Shown here: positions 1 to 7,549 of the stretch, one piece after another | Layout of the letters: the number at the start of each line of letters is the position of its first letter | Position numbering within the stretch: position 1 is the stretch's first letter | NCBI GenBank assembly: GCA_028293405.1 | Contig: JAQGOW010000485.1 | Location: 1 to 15,437, forward strand | DNA from: Verrucomicrobiales bacterium | Lineage (GTDB): Bacteria > Verrucomicrobiota > Verrucomicrobiia > Limisphaerales > Palsa-1400 | DNA: 15,437 nucleotides | Direction: 5' to 3' | Position numbers and translations under genes: made by a program | The notes under the pieces: model-generated | What the model was told of the DNA's origin: nothing | The model's input: only the letters and a program-made list of their open reading frames with translations | The model's database searches: none

Positions 1-325
1 TTGGCCCAATGGTGGCAAACGCAGACGCGCCAATCTGGTCCGCATGCGCAGCCAGCGACCGGCTATCCGCCATACTGTTGTGCCCTACATGCACGATAAC
101 ATGGGTGCTTTTTGTGACCGACTTCACCCAACTCTCCGCCACTCGCATCCGTTCTTCCGTGGTCAACGAAAACCCTTCCCCCGTTGTCCCACAAATAAAC
201 GCGCCGCTGACGCCGTTGGCAGCAAGCAATCGCGCCTGTTGCGGAATCACTTCAAAATTCACGCTGCGGTCTTTGCGCATCGGTGTAAAAGGAGCGGCAA
301 TAAGGCCGTTGAGTTTTAGCTTCAT
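1..325 (-). CDS. nanA: N-acetylneuraminate lyase (sialic acid aldolase), N-terminal part, cut by the window edge
   Basis: Reading the minus strand from ATG at 325 gives about 108 residues that run off the window with no stop. The start (KLNGLIAAPFTPM), the GTTGEGFSL phosphate/carboxylate-binding loop at about residues 48-56, and VIVHVGHNS near residue 85 are typical of the DapA/NanA class I aldolase TIM-barrel family. Within that family the wording resembles N-acetylneuraminate lyases of the animal NPL type more than DapA. The enzyme splits N-acetylneuraminate into N-acetylmannosamine and pyruvate in the cytoplasm. The Schiff-base lysine and the tyrosine lie beyond the window and cannot be checked. 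The ATG overlaps the transporter stop as ATGA, so translation is probably coupled. The neighbouring sialidase, mutarotase and transporter support the sialic acid assignment over dihydrodipicolinate synthase. No Shine-Dalgarno site is evident. Confidence 0.88.
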   Translation of the reverse strand, partial: MKLKLNGLIAAPFTPMRKDRSVNFEVIPQQARLLAANGVSGAFICGTTGEGFSLTTEERMRVAESWVKSVTKSTHVIVHVGHNSMADSRSLAAHADQIGASAFATIGP

Positions 326-1578
326 AGTTTTGGATTTAAATTGGTCAACGGAATTGCGGCAGGCGCCTGAGTTGTTTTCGCACCCTTCAGGAACAGCAGC
401 AGAATTCCGACGATCACCAGGCCAGCGGCCGAGAGTTGGAAAACGACGCTCAAAGGAACGTGTGCGTCTTTGAGCATGCCGCCAGCGAAGATCATTATTC
501 CGCCAGCGCTGCAGCTAACAAAATTCAGCACACCATAACCTGTAGCACTATATCGCTCGTCAGTGAGTTGTCGCAGAATCGGCATGTGATTTGCGTCGAA
601 GAATCCACGCGCTAATCCGAACACGATCAAGCCGGCCAACGCTGGGGCAAGCGTCGCAACGCTGCCACTGAGGAACAGGCATGGCCCAGCAATAAGATAA
701 CCGATAGCCGGAACAAACATTCGACCGCGCCCGTTCCGTCGAGCCCATCGATCAGCCCACACGCCGCCAATCAGCACGCCGAGAAACGACGCTGTTTGAA
801 TGTAGGCTGTCGCGGACAATCCGGCGGAGCCGAGGCCGAGGTGAAACTGATCCTTCAGGTAAGTGGGGAGCCAACCGTTGATTCCCCAGTTCGCCACACC
901 AACAAGCGCGTTCAACGCGAGCAAAACCCAGAATCCTCCAACACTAAACAACGCGATCGCAGCAGCGTACGGTTTCACGCGGTCGACAGTTTTCAAATCC
1001 CTTGCGGTGGTCACGCTATCGCGAAGACAAAAAATGAGCACAATCGCATAACTGATTCCAATCACACCAAACAAGGAAAACCCAACTCGCCATCCATACA
1101 ATTCGGCGATGAAACCGCCGATCCCACCCAGTGCCGCGCCGGTATAGACGCCGCTCATGTGTAGGCCAGTCGCCAGGGAGCGCGTCGAGCCACGATGATA
1201 ATCCGAAATCAGCGCCAGCGCCGCCGGGATATAACAAGCCTCACTCACGCCCATCACTGCACGAGTCCAAAGCAATTGGTCGAATGTTTTTACATGCCCA
1301 GTCAGCCACGTAACCACCGACCAAACCAGCAGACTTGCCATGATAACTTTGCTGCGGCTGAAGCGATCCGCTAAAAAGCCTCCCAAAGGACTGAGACTCC
1401 CATAAACCCAAAGAAAAACCGAAGTCAACAAACCGAATTGCGCGTCGGACATCGGGATGGCCGCGACGATTGGATCCCGCATGGTCGTAATCATCAACCG
1501 ATCGAGGTAATTCAACAAAGCGACGACCCACAGCAATCCGACGACGACCCACGCTGGATTCAGTTTCGCACGTGTCAC
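322..1578 (-). CDS. MFS transporter, probable sialic acid permease
   Basis: A major facilitator superfamily protein of 418 residues from the chosen start, with about 12 hydrophobic segments. Visible marks are NYLDR at the end of helix 1, a motif A loop (GGFLADRFSRSK, about residues 66-77) between helices 2 and 3, and a second copy (GGVWADRWARR) in the middle loop between the two halves. This pattern resembles the anion:cation symporter branch. The frame is open up to a TTG at 1623, but I chose GTG at 1578. It overlaps the upstream stop as GTGA, an AAAGGA Shine-Dalgarno match lies 9 bases before it, and it leaves the usual short tail before helix 1. The gene sits between a sialic acid mutarotase and N-acetylneuraminate lyase, so the likely cargo is free sialic acid. 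That specificity is inferred from context only. Its stop overlaps the lyase start. Confidence 0.85.
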   Translation of the reverse strand: MTRAKLNPAWVVVGLLWVVALLNYLDRLMITTMRDPIVAAIPMSDAQFGLLTSVFLWVYGSLSPLGGFLADRFSRSKVIMASLLVWSVVTWLTGHVKTFDQLLWTRAVMGVSEACYIPAALALISDYHRGSTRSLATGLHMSGVYTGAALGGIGGFIAELYGWRVGFSLFGVIGISYAIVLIFCLRDSVTTARDLKTVDRVKPYAAAIALFSVGGFWVLLALNALVGVANWGINGWLPTYLKDQFHLGLGSAGLSATAYIQTASFLGVLIGGVWADRWARRNGRGRMFVPAIGYLIAGPCLFLSGSVATLAPALAGLIVFGLARGFFDANHMPILRQLTDERYSATGYGVLNFVSCSAGGIMIFAGGMLKDAHVPLSVVFQLSAAGLVIVGILLLFLKGAKTTQAPAAIPLTNLNPKL

Positions 1579-2669
1579 TGCGTCCGGTCCTTTCCATTGC
1601 GCGGAGGCGGCTGCGCCCACCAAACCTCCGATGTTCGTTCTCGCGGCCGCACTTCACCCATCGGTATGACCGCATGGCCATTCCATTCAACGACTGGCGC
1701 TGTTGCCCGACCAAACGGCAACTGAGCAACAACGGTCCACTTGTTGAGTTCGACATCGTAGCCAAGCACATCATGCGAAAACCCGGGATGCGATGGGCCC
1801 GGCGGCACATTGATGTTCGCGCCGTCATCTCCCGACATAATCAGCAACTGCTCAGTCGAGAGTGCCGGCGAAGGCGCAGCGGTGACTGCGCGTGGAACGT
1901 CCACGATTTTGCGCCACCCGTTTGCCGGAGAAAACGCATACGCGTCCTTCAAATATTCGCGGACGGTTTTTCCCTGCGCATCGACTTTCAGCAGCGCGCC
2001 GCTAACCAAATAAAACTCACCTCGTAGAACCCCCGCCACAGCCAACATCCGCTCCGACCCAGGCCATGGCGGAAGCTCAACCCACTTCAACTTCTCCGCA
2101 GCCAGATCAAGCGCCCAAAAAGTTTTCATTACGTTGGTTGCGGTAGGCGATTCCACTCCGCCTGCTACATAAATCGTCGAACCGACCTTCGCGCCGCAGA
2201 AATTCGCGCACGGCTTCGGCAATGGCGGCAGCGACGCGACTTTTATCGCGCCATTTGTCCACAACAACCGAAACGTCTCCGGATAATGCGTGGTTGAATC
2301 ACTGCCACCAATGCAGATCAATCCATCGTCGGTTGTAATCGAAACACCATATCCAAGCGGATGCGGCAGCTTCCCAGCGACACGCCATTGCGAACGAGGG
2401 TTCTCGAGAACAAAAACCGAATCGTACCAAACTTTATGAAAGTTCGTGCTCCACTTATCTCCGACAATGTTTGCGCCACCCGCGGCAATTAGCGCACCGT
2501 GACTCACCCCGGCAAAAGTTCCCGCAAAACCTTCAGCGTCGGGGATAGAAGGCAAGTGTTGCCAACTTAATTCAGCGCCGGTGGAGCGTTCAAAACTCGC
2601 GCAACTGGTAACGAGCAACAGAGCGAGACATGCAACACATGATAGGCAAATTTTATCGAAGCGATTCAT
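1575..2669 (-). CDS. Kelch-type sialic acid mutarotase (NanM-like), predicted lipoprotein
   Basis: A 364-residue beta-propeller protein. It begins with a lipoprotein signal: MNRF, a hydrophobic stretch, and the lipobox VTSC with Cys23 followed by Ala, a residue compatible with outer-membrane sorting. The segment GALIAAGGANIVGDKW, then KVWYDSVFVLE, matches the start of the cyclically permuted mutarotase/NanM family, and kelch-like Gly-Gly strands recur (ICIGGSD, IYVAGGVE). NanM in E. coli speeds conversion of alpha-sialic acid released by sialidases into the beta form. Here it would act at the cell envelope before import. E. coli NanM is a soluble periplasmic protein, so membrane anchoring differs from that model. 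The start overlaps the sialidase stop (ATGA) and the stop overlaps the transporter start (GTGA). The propeller family is clear; the exact substrate rests on its neighbours. Confidence 0.85.
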   Translation of the reverse strand: MNRFDKICLSCVACLALLLVTSCASFERSTGAELSWQHLPSIPDAEGFAGTFAGVSHGALIAAGGANIVGDKWSTNFHKVWYDSVFVLENPRSQWRVAGKLPHPLGYGVSITTDDGLICIGGSDSTTHYPETFRLLWTNGAIKVASLPPLPKPCANFCGAKVGSTIYVAGGVESPTATNVMKTFWALDLAAEKLKWVELPPWPGSERMLAVAGVLRGEFYLVSGALLKVDAQGKTVREYLKDAYAFSPANGWRKIVDVPRAVTAAPSPALSTEQLLIMSGDDGANINVPPGPSHPGFSHDVLGYDVELNKWTVVAQLPFGRATAPVVEWNGHAVIPMGEVRPRERTSEVWWAQPPPRNGKDRTQ

Positions 2670-3892
2670 CGCGCGTGCAGTGAATCTTTCCTATTGGTGA
2701 GCCATTCGAGATTAAAACGCGCCAGAGTCAAACTGTCGTGCCTTTCGTAAAAACACAGAATCGTCCCGTCATCGAGCACTGCCATGTCCGAGTAGGCGCT
2801 GCGCCCCGGTTCCAATACGCGTTTCACCGGCCATGTGCGCCCTTCGTCGTAGCTCAGTCGCACCGATAAATTCTTCCGCGCACGGTGACTGCCCGGGGCA
2901 TCCCCGTCTTTCGCCGGTTCCAAGTTATCTGGATTCGAGAAAAGCAATCTGTTCTTGTCGGATTGCGGCGCAAGCGACAACCGAACAATGCTCGCCATGC
3001 AGACAGGTTCAACAAGCTCCTCGTTCAGAACACCGACTGACCAATGTGTCGTGCCGTCAGGGCTGATTGTGACGAGACGCCGGTTCTTGAGCGCCGAGGT
3101 GCGAACGTTCAGCATGACACTGCCGTTCGCCAACTCTACAGCCATCGCTTCGTTCGGATTCATCCACTCGGGACGACTCGGCAACGCGATGTCACCGGGA
3201 TGCCACGACGCGCCGTGATCATCGCTGTAGATTGTTGCAGTGACCGATGGCGAGTGACCCTTGTCTCCAGTCGACAACCACACCGGCGCGAGCAACCGTC
3301 CACTTTTAAGTTGGATGCCGTGACCTGGCCCGGCGGCGATGACGCGACTGTCATATCCAGGACGAAACGCATCAAACGTCGCTCTGATATCGGCCGGCTG
3401 TGAAAACGTCGCACCATTGTCATCGCTACGCATGTAGAAGCACCGGTCGTAATTGACGCAGTATATGAAATGGATCGCACCGGTTTGACGGTCGACGATC
3501 GCGACCGGGTTGTTCACTGTTTGGTCCTCGGCGCTTCCTTTTTTTCGCACAAGCCCGATAGCAGTTCGTTCTAATCGCTTTCCGACGTGCGCGATTTTTT
3601 TCGGTCCATCAAAGGACACGCCGCCATTTGTGCTGCGCCGCATCCATACCTCGCTGTCCGCCCAATCACTGGAACTATTCTTGCGCGCCTCACAATAAAC
3701 GAGCACCGCACCGTTTGTAGCGACGACGATTCCTGGAATTCGATACAACGCGATTCCGTCTTTGTGCGCCTCGAACAGGTTCGATTGCGCCAGAAACGGT
3801 GCAGCCGCAAAACTGCTCTGGGCGAGAATCACGACGGTAAAGCCGATGATCGCGCTCAACTTAGATAACCGAAGCATCGGGATGATTCGCAT
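2666..3892 (-). CDS. Secreted exo-alpha-sialidase (GH33 family)
   Basis: A neuraminidase that removes terminal sialic acids from glycans. Using the ATG at 3892 it has 408 residues with a signal peptide ending near AQSSFAAA. A TTG at 3916 in the same frame would add eight residues before a charged start and is less likely. Family marks (numbered from 3892) are YRIP at about 50-53, holding the first arginine of the triad, and a DWADSE region at about 76-81. Four Asp boxes follow: STNGGVSF (87-94), SDDNGATF (156-163), SDDHGASW (223-230) and SYDEGRTW (347-354). NEAMAVELANG carries the acidic partner, LNVR and SVRLS supply the second and third arginines, and YSDMAVLDDG has the probable catalytic tyrosine (Tyr367), with FYER after it. 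All key residues appear present, so it should be active. It is the first gene of the operon, 53 bases after the tRNA-Arg 3' end, and no clear promoter is visible in that gap. Confidence 0.93.
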   Translation of the reverse strand: MRIIPMLRLSKLSAIIGFTVVILAQSSFAAAPFLAQSNLFEAHKDGIALYRIPGIVVATNGAVLVYCEARKNSSSDWADSEVWMRRSTNGGVSFDGPKKIAHVGKRLERTAIGLVRKKGSAEDQTVNNPVAIVDRQTGAIHFIYCVNYDRCFYMRSDDNGATFSQPADIRATFDAFRPGYDSRVIAAGPGHGIQLKSGRLLAPVWLSTGDKGHSPSVTATIYSDDHGASWHPGDIALPSRPEWMNPNEAMAVELANGSVMLNVRTSALKNRRLVTISPDGTTHWSVGVLNEELVEPVCMASIVRLSLAPQSDKNRLLFSNPDNLEPAKDGDAPGSHRARKNLSVRLSYDEGRTWPVKRVLEPGRSAYSDMAVLDDGTILCFYERHDSLTLARFNLEWLTNRKDSLHAR

Positions 3893-3945
3893 TTGAAACA
3901 CGAGAGATACTTGCAAATCCCGTTTGGAATTAAAGGATTTTGGGA

Positions 3946-4021
3946 TGGTAGCCCCGTCCGGAATTGAACCGGAATCAATGGTTTAGGAAACCACTGCTCT
4001 ATCCATTTGAGCTACGAGGCC
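3946..4021 (-). tRNA. tRNA-Arg (anticodon CCU)
   Basis: A 76-base cloverleaf folds on the minus strand. Its parts are acceptor GGCCTCG with CGGGGCT (first pair G-U), D stem GCTC/GAGC, anticodon stem GTGGT/ACCAT around loop TTCCTAA, a four-base variable loop, T stem TCCGG/CCGGA around TTCAATT, discriminator A and an encoded CCA end. The anticodon CCT reads AGG arginine codons. The discriminator and CCA are at 3949-3946. The 3' end faces the sialidase operon, which is in the same orientation, so either read-through or integration at the tRNA end is possible. Confidence 0.95.
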
Positions 4022-4035
4022 ACAAGTAATTCGCA

Positions 4036-4063
4036 ACGTATCCGGTTTTCATCTTCCTGACAA
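4036..4063 (-). promoter_or_regulatory. Possible sigma70-type promoter for tRNA-Arg
   Basis: On the minus strand a TTGTCA hexamer (4063-4058) and ATACGT (4041-4036) are separated by 16 bases, and the second lies 14 bases before the tRNA 5' end. The -35 box is good and the -10 box is poor. Position and spacing are the main support. Confidence 0.3.
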
Positions 4064-4103
4064 TTGCATTGCGACCTGCCGCCATTGGCAGTATCGAACA
4101 GCG

Positions 4104-4523
4104 ATGGCCAATGATGCCAAATTCGATCCTGGACTCAGCCGCATTATGGTGATCTGCCTGACACTTGGCTTCACCGTGCTCATCGCTTCGATGGAAGCCC
4201 TGCGCGTGACGCAAAGTGGTTTTGCATTTGCCGTGACGTGGCGGACAGCGGCGGCCCTCGCAATCGGCGCGATGATTGTTGGTCCGTGCTTTTATATACT
4301 CGTTTATTCGGGGCCAAGACTCGGCCGCAAAATCGCGACCTTCGTCATCATTGCCATTGGCGTCACCGGTTTCTTCTATCCGTTGCGTTTTGTGCCGCGT
4401 GAAAAGATGAGCTCGATTTTCGGTGGGTTGGCCTTGGCAATTGGTGCGCTCTCCATGGTCGCAGCTTTCGTTTACCTTTTGCACCGCTTTCTCTCAAACA
4501 AGGAAAACGATCCCGACCAGTAG
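4104..4523 (+). CDS. Small hypothetical membrane protein with four predicted helices
   Basis: I do not recognise this 139-residue protein. It has a short polar N-terminus (MANDAKFDPG), then hydrophobic segments at about residues 13-31, 46-69, 77-94 and 104-127, and a charged tail (NKENDPDQ). RR or RK pairs near the loop ends (GRK at about 73-75) suggest an ordinary inner-membrane topology. No catalytic motif, metal ligand or partner domain is visible. It starts 82 bases from the 5' end of the divergent tRNA gene and ends three bases before the convergent tilS stop, so it appears to be transcribed alone. No Shine-Dalgarno site precedes the ATG. The clean alternation of hydrophobic segments and loops argues for a real gene rather than a chance frame. 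Confidence 0.7.
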   Translation: MANDAKFDPGLSRIMVICLTLGFTVLIASMEALRVTQSGFAFAVTWRTAAALAIGAMIVGPCFYILVYSGPRLGRKIATFVIIAIGVTGFFYPLRFVPREKMSSIFGGLALAIGALSMVAAFVYLLHRFLSNKENDPDQ

Positions 4524-4526
4524 CGT

Positions 4527-5876
4527 TCAACGCGTCCGCCATCGAAGCACAAGCCTGCGCGTTGTTTCATCCGTCAGTTTAAACTTCTCGCCGATGCGCA
4601 ATCCTTCGACCCAGAAAATTTTCCCCTCAGCCGTCATTGCAATCACGCGCATGTGCCGTTCGGATTTCGGCACCTTCAAATCGACGAACATGTCCTGCAA
4701 CTTGCGCGAAGATTTTGATCCAATCGGTTGAAAGCGGTCGCCCGCTTGCCAATGACGCAAGACGATCTTTGGCCCGATACGATCTGCGTCGAAATATTCA
4801 TTGTTCGCGCGCGGCGCGAACTTTCGTCCTCGCTGTCGCGCGACGCGAAAGGTCAACGCACGATCGCCGAACTTTACTTTCGTGACACCGGCTTCAAGCT
4901 CCACGCCGCACTCGCCAGCAGTAAATTGTGGCGCCGATTTCGTAACGACCTGCACCCGTCCTTTCTCATCGCGTTGCAACCTCGTGGTGGGATTCAACTC
5001 TACGACCTTGCCCGTATTCAGCCGCAAACTTTCGGTCGTCTCAAAATCCGCATTTACTCCTAAGGCGAGAACCTGTTGTTGAAGCGACCGACGCTGCACC
5101 GCCACAGGCAACTTCTCAAAGGAACTCACTTTCTTGAGCGCCTCCCTCGTAACATCCGCCACGACGTCCGACTCGGCTCGCAACAGTTCCGTCAGTCGCA
5201 AAATGCTTTTCCGCAAACCCGGTTGATACCGTTTTTGCAGCAAAGGAAGCAATTCACGTCGAACGCGATTGCGCAGAAAATCGGTGCTGAGATTACTCGT
5301 GTCTTCGCGCCAATGAATACTGCGCTCCCGAGCAAACGCTTCCAGTTCCATGCGGGAAAGGTTCAGAAGTGGTCGCACTAGTTGGACCGATCGATCCGCC
5401 GGTGAAGCATTGCGCCATCGCATTCCCGCCAAACCGTCGACCGATGCTCCACGCAACAGCCGCAGGAAAAACAGCTCAACCTGATCGTCGGCCTGGTGCG
5501 CCAAAGCAATTGTCCTGATCTTCAGTATTTTGGCCGTTCGCGCGAAGAAAGCATGCCTCAACTCGCGTGCCGCCATTTCAATCGATTGCTTCGAATCGGT
5601 CGCGTGCGCCTTCACATCAGCCGCGTCGACGACAATTGGAAGCCGAAGCTGTTTCGCCGCCTGACGCACAAACTTTTCATCGCCATCGCTCTCACGCCCG
5701 CGCAGTCGATGATTGAAATGCACCACCGTCAGTTTCAATATGTGCTCAGAGGCGAGCGAATGGAGCACATGCAACAACACCATCGAATCCAACCCGCCCG
5801 AGACGGCAACGAGGAGGTGTTCGCCGTCGCGAACGAGTTTTCGCGCGCGAATGTTTTTGGCGATTTGCTCCAGCAC
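4527..5876 (-). CDS. tilS: tRNA(Ile)-lysidine synthase
   Basis: This enzyme attaches lysine to C34 of the CAU-anticodon tRNA-Ile using ATP, so that the tRNA reads AUA as isoleucine; it is essential in most bacteria. The 449-residue protein has the N-type ATP pyrophosphatase P-loop SGGLDS at residues 26-31, HFNHRLRG at 53-60 and HQADDQVE at 127-134. It also has the C-terminal TilS domain from about residue 375 (LRHWQAGDRFQPIG, then SSRKLQDMFVDLKVP), so it is full length. The start is GTG at 5876; an in-frame TAG three codons upstream rules out a longer form. No good Shine-Dalgarno site is visible. It is divergent from aroK across 74 bases and converges on the small membrane protein with three bases between stops. 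Confidence 0.95.
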   Translation of the reverse strand: MLEQIAKNIRARKLVRDGEHLLVAVSGGLDSMVLLHVLHSLASEHILKLTVVHFNHRLRGRESDGDEKFVRQAAKQLRLPIVVDAADVKAHATDSKQSIEMAARELRHAFFARTAKILKIRTIALAHQADDQVELFFLRLLRGASVDGLAGMRWRNASPADRSVQLVRPLLNLSRMELEAFARERSIHWREDTSNLSTDFLRNRVRRELLPLLQKRYQPGLRKSILRLTELLRAESDVVADVTREALKKVSSFEKLPVAVQRRSLQQQVLALGVNADFETTESLRLNTGKVVELNPTTRLQRDEKGRVQVVTKSAPQFTAGECGVELEAGVTKVKFGDRALTFRVARQRGRKFAPRANNEYFDADRIGPKIVLRHWQAGDRFQPIGSKSSRKLQDMFVDLKVPKSERHMRVIAMTAEGKIFWVEGLRIGEKFKLTDETTRRLVLRWRTR

Positions 5877-5950
5877 ACCACGATGCTAGGGAGCCCGCCC
5901 CGAAAAGTCATTTCACTTTTACTTTCGTGTATTGACCGTAAACTGCTCGC

Positions 5951-6496
5951 GTGAACGACACCCGGCACATCCAGAATCTCGCCCTCGTGGGATTCATGGG
6001 CACCGGCAAGTCGTCCGTCGGCCGTATTGTCGCCGAAGCCATGCAATTCGAGTTCGTCGACACCGACGCGATTATCGAAGCCCAATCGGGCCGGACTATT
6101 ACCGAAATCTTCGCGCAAGCTGGCGAGCCCGTTTTTCGCCAGTTGGAAGAGCAAGTTGTGTCGCAACTCGCCACGCGGCAGAAACTGGTGATTTCGACCG
6201 GTGGCGGTTTAGTCATGAACCCGTGCAATTTGACGAGCCTCAAAACACATGCGTTGGTGGTGTGTTTGTGGGCTAGCGCGGAGACGATTTGGGAACGCGT
6301 GCGCACGCAGTCGCATCGGCCGCTGCTGCAAACGCCCGACCCGCTTGGCAAAATAAAACAGATGCTCGACCAACGCGGGCCAGCCTATCGCAAGGCCGAC
6401 GTTTTGATTCACACTGGATTGCGTTCGCCGCGCGAAGTCGCCTTGCAAGTCGTTCACCAATTTAATCTCGCGCGCAAAAAAAAGTCCCGCAGCTAA
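5951..6496 (+). CDS. aroK: Shikimate kinase
   Basis: Phosphorylates shikimate to shikimate 3-phosphate in the chorismate pathway, in the cytoplasm. The 181-residue length is normal. Motifs are the Walker A loop GFMGTGKSS (residues 14-22), DTD (37-39) and Arg63 in VFRQLEE for shikimate binding, STGGG (82-86), the lid segment HRPLLQ, and QRGPAYRKAD carrying a further binding arginine. The C-terminus is lysine-rich (RKKKSRS). The start is GTG at 5951; no Shine-Dalgarno site or convincing promoter can be seen in the 74-base gap to tilS. queG follows after six bases, so they are probably co-transcribed. Assignment as aroK rather than aroL is by default. Confidence 0.95.
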   Translation: MNDTRHIQNLALVGFMGTGKSSVGRIVAEAMQFEFVDTDAIIEAQSGRTITEIFAQAGEPVFRQLEEQVVSQLATRQKLVISTGGGLVMNPCNLTSLKTHALVVCLWASAETIWERVRTQSHRPLLQTPDPLGKIKQMLDQRGPAYRKADVLIHTGLRSPREVALQVVHQFNLARKKKSRS

Positions 6497-6502
6497 TGCA
6501 AC

Positions 6503-7549
6503 GTGAAGGACGCCATCCGACAACGCGCCAAAGAATTGGGGTTCGACCTCTGCCGTTTTACGGAAGCTCGAGCGCCGGATCACGCCGCGCATTTTGAGCA
6601 ATGGTTGAAGGATGGTCGCCACGGCGCGATGGGTTACCTCGAGCGCAATGCTCACAAGCGCGTCGATCCCCAACAAGTCCTGGCCGACGCTAAAACAATT
6701 TTGGTCGTCGCAGCGAGTTATTGGAACGGCGATGAAATCACGGCGTCGCCTCAACACGGTCAATTCGCCCGTTACGCGCGTTACGCCGATTACCACGACG
6801 TCATGGGCGATCGTCTGAAACAACTAAGCGCGTTCGTCGATCAACTTGGCGGCCTTGAAACAAAATCACTTTGGTATGTCGACACCGGGCCCTTGCTCGA
6901 ACGCGATCTCGCCCAACGCGCCGGCATCGGCTTCATCGGCAAACACACCAACGTCATCAGTCGGGAGCTTGGCAATTGGTTTTTCCTCGCTGAAATCATC
7001 ACCACACTCGGGGTCGAACCGGACCCGTCCGAAAAAAATCGCTGCGGCAGTTGCCGTCGTTGTATCGATTCCTGCCCGACGAATGCCATCACCGCACCGT
7101 TTCAGTTAGACGCGCGCCGTTGCATTTCTTACCTGACCATCGAACTCAAAGACTCTATCCCGCTCGAACTCCGTCCCGCCATCGGCAATCGCATTTATGG
7201 TTGCGACGATTGCCTCGCGGCATGTCCATGGAACAAATTCGCCAAAACCGGCGCGCTAATGGCCGAACATCGGCGCGCCGATCTCGACCAGGCTGACTTG
7301 CTGGACCTGTTGTCGCTCGACGACGCTGCGTTCAAACAGCGTTTTGCCGGCACTCCGATTTTGCGCACCAAACGCCGTGGGCTTCTTAGAAACGTGTGCG
7401 TCGCATTAGGCAATGTCGGCGACCAAACCGTTCTACCCGCGCTGGAAAGAGCCGCGAGGGATCCTGAACCGCTCATCGTGGAGCATGCGCTTTGGGCAAT
7501 AGAGCAGATCAAGAATCGCCGCTGCCTAATCCCTAACCACACAGTATGA
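6503..7549 (+). CDS. queG: Epoxyqueuosine reductase
   Basis: Catalyses the last step of queuosine formation, reducing epoxyqueuosine in tRNA with a cobalamin cofactor and two [4Fe-4S] clusters. The 348-residue protein shows the family order. It has the N-terminal cobalamin-binding domain with YVDTGPLLER (126-135; Asp127 is the likely catalytic acid) and GFIGKHTN (143-150). The ferredoxin-type cysteines are CGSCRRCIDSCP (Cys181, 184, 187, 191) and Cys207 with CDDCLAACPW (Cys234, 237, 241). A C-terminal HEAT-like repeat follows (about 285-345). It is slightly shorter than many family members but nothing essential is missing. The start is GTG at 6503; the nearby ATG at 6496 is out of frame. Its TGA overlaps the next start as ATGA. 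Confidence 0.95.
   Translation: MKDAIRQRAKELGFDLCRFTEARAPDHAAHFEQWLKDGRHGAMGYLERNAHKRVDPQQVLADAKTILVVAASYWNGDEITASPQHGQFARYARYADYHDVMGDRLKQLSAFVDQLGGLETKSLWYVDTGPLLERDLAQRAGIGFIGKHTNVISRELGNWFFLAEIITTLGVEPDPSEKNRCGSCRRCIDSCPTNAITAPFQLDARRCISYLTIELKDSIPLELRPAIGNRIYGCDDCLAACPWNKFAKTGALMAEHRRADLDQADLLDLLSLDDAAFKQRFAGTPILRTKRRGLLRNVCVALGNVGDQTVLPALERAARDPEPLIVEHALWAIEQIKNRRCLIPNHTV

Noticed and set aside
1241..1828. A 195-codon minus-strand frame overlapping the transporter and mutarotase
   Set aside because: It is out of frame with both clear genes and has no recognisable domain or hydrophobic pattern.
3914..3942. Imperfect inverted repeat (CAAATCC and GGATTTTG) between tRNA-Arg and the sialidase gene
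   Set aside because: It has a short stem, a 14-base loop and no T run. It is not convincing as a terminator or operator.
5877..5950. Promoters in the tilS/aroK divergent gap, including a TTGACC near 5933
   Set aside because: TTGACC is too close to the aroK start to be its -35 box, and no hexamer pair with good spacing was found for either gene.
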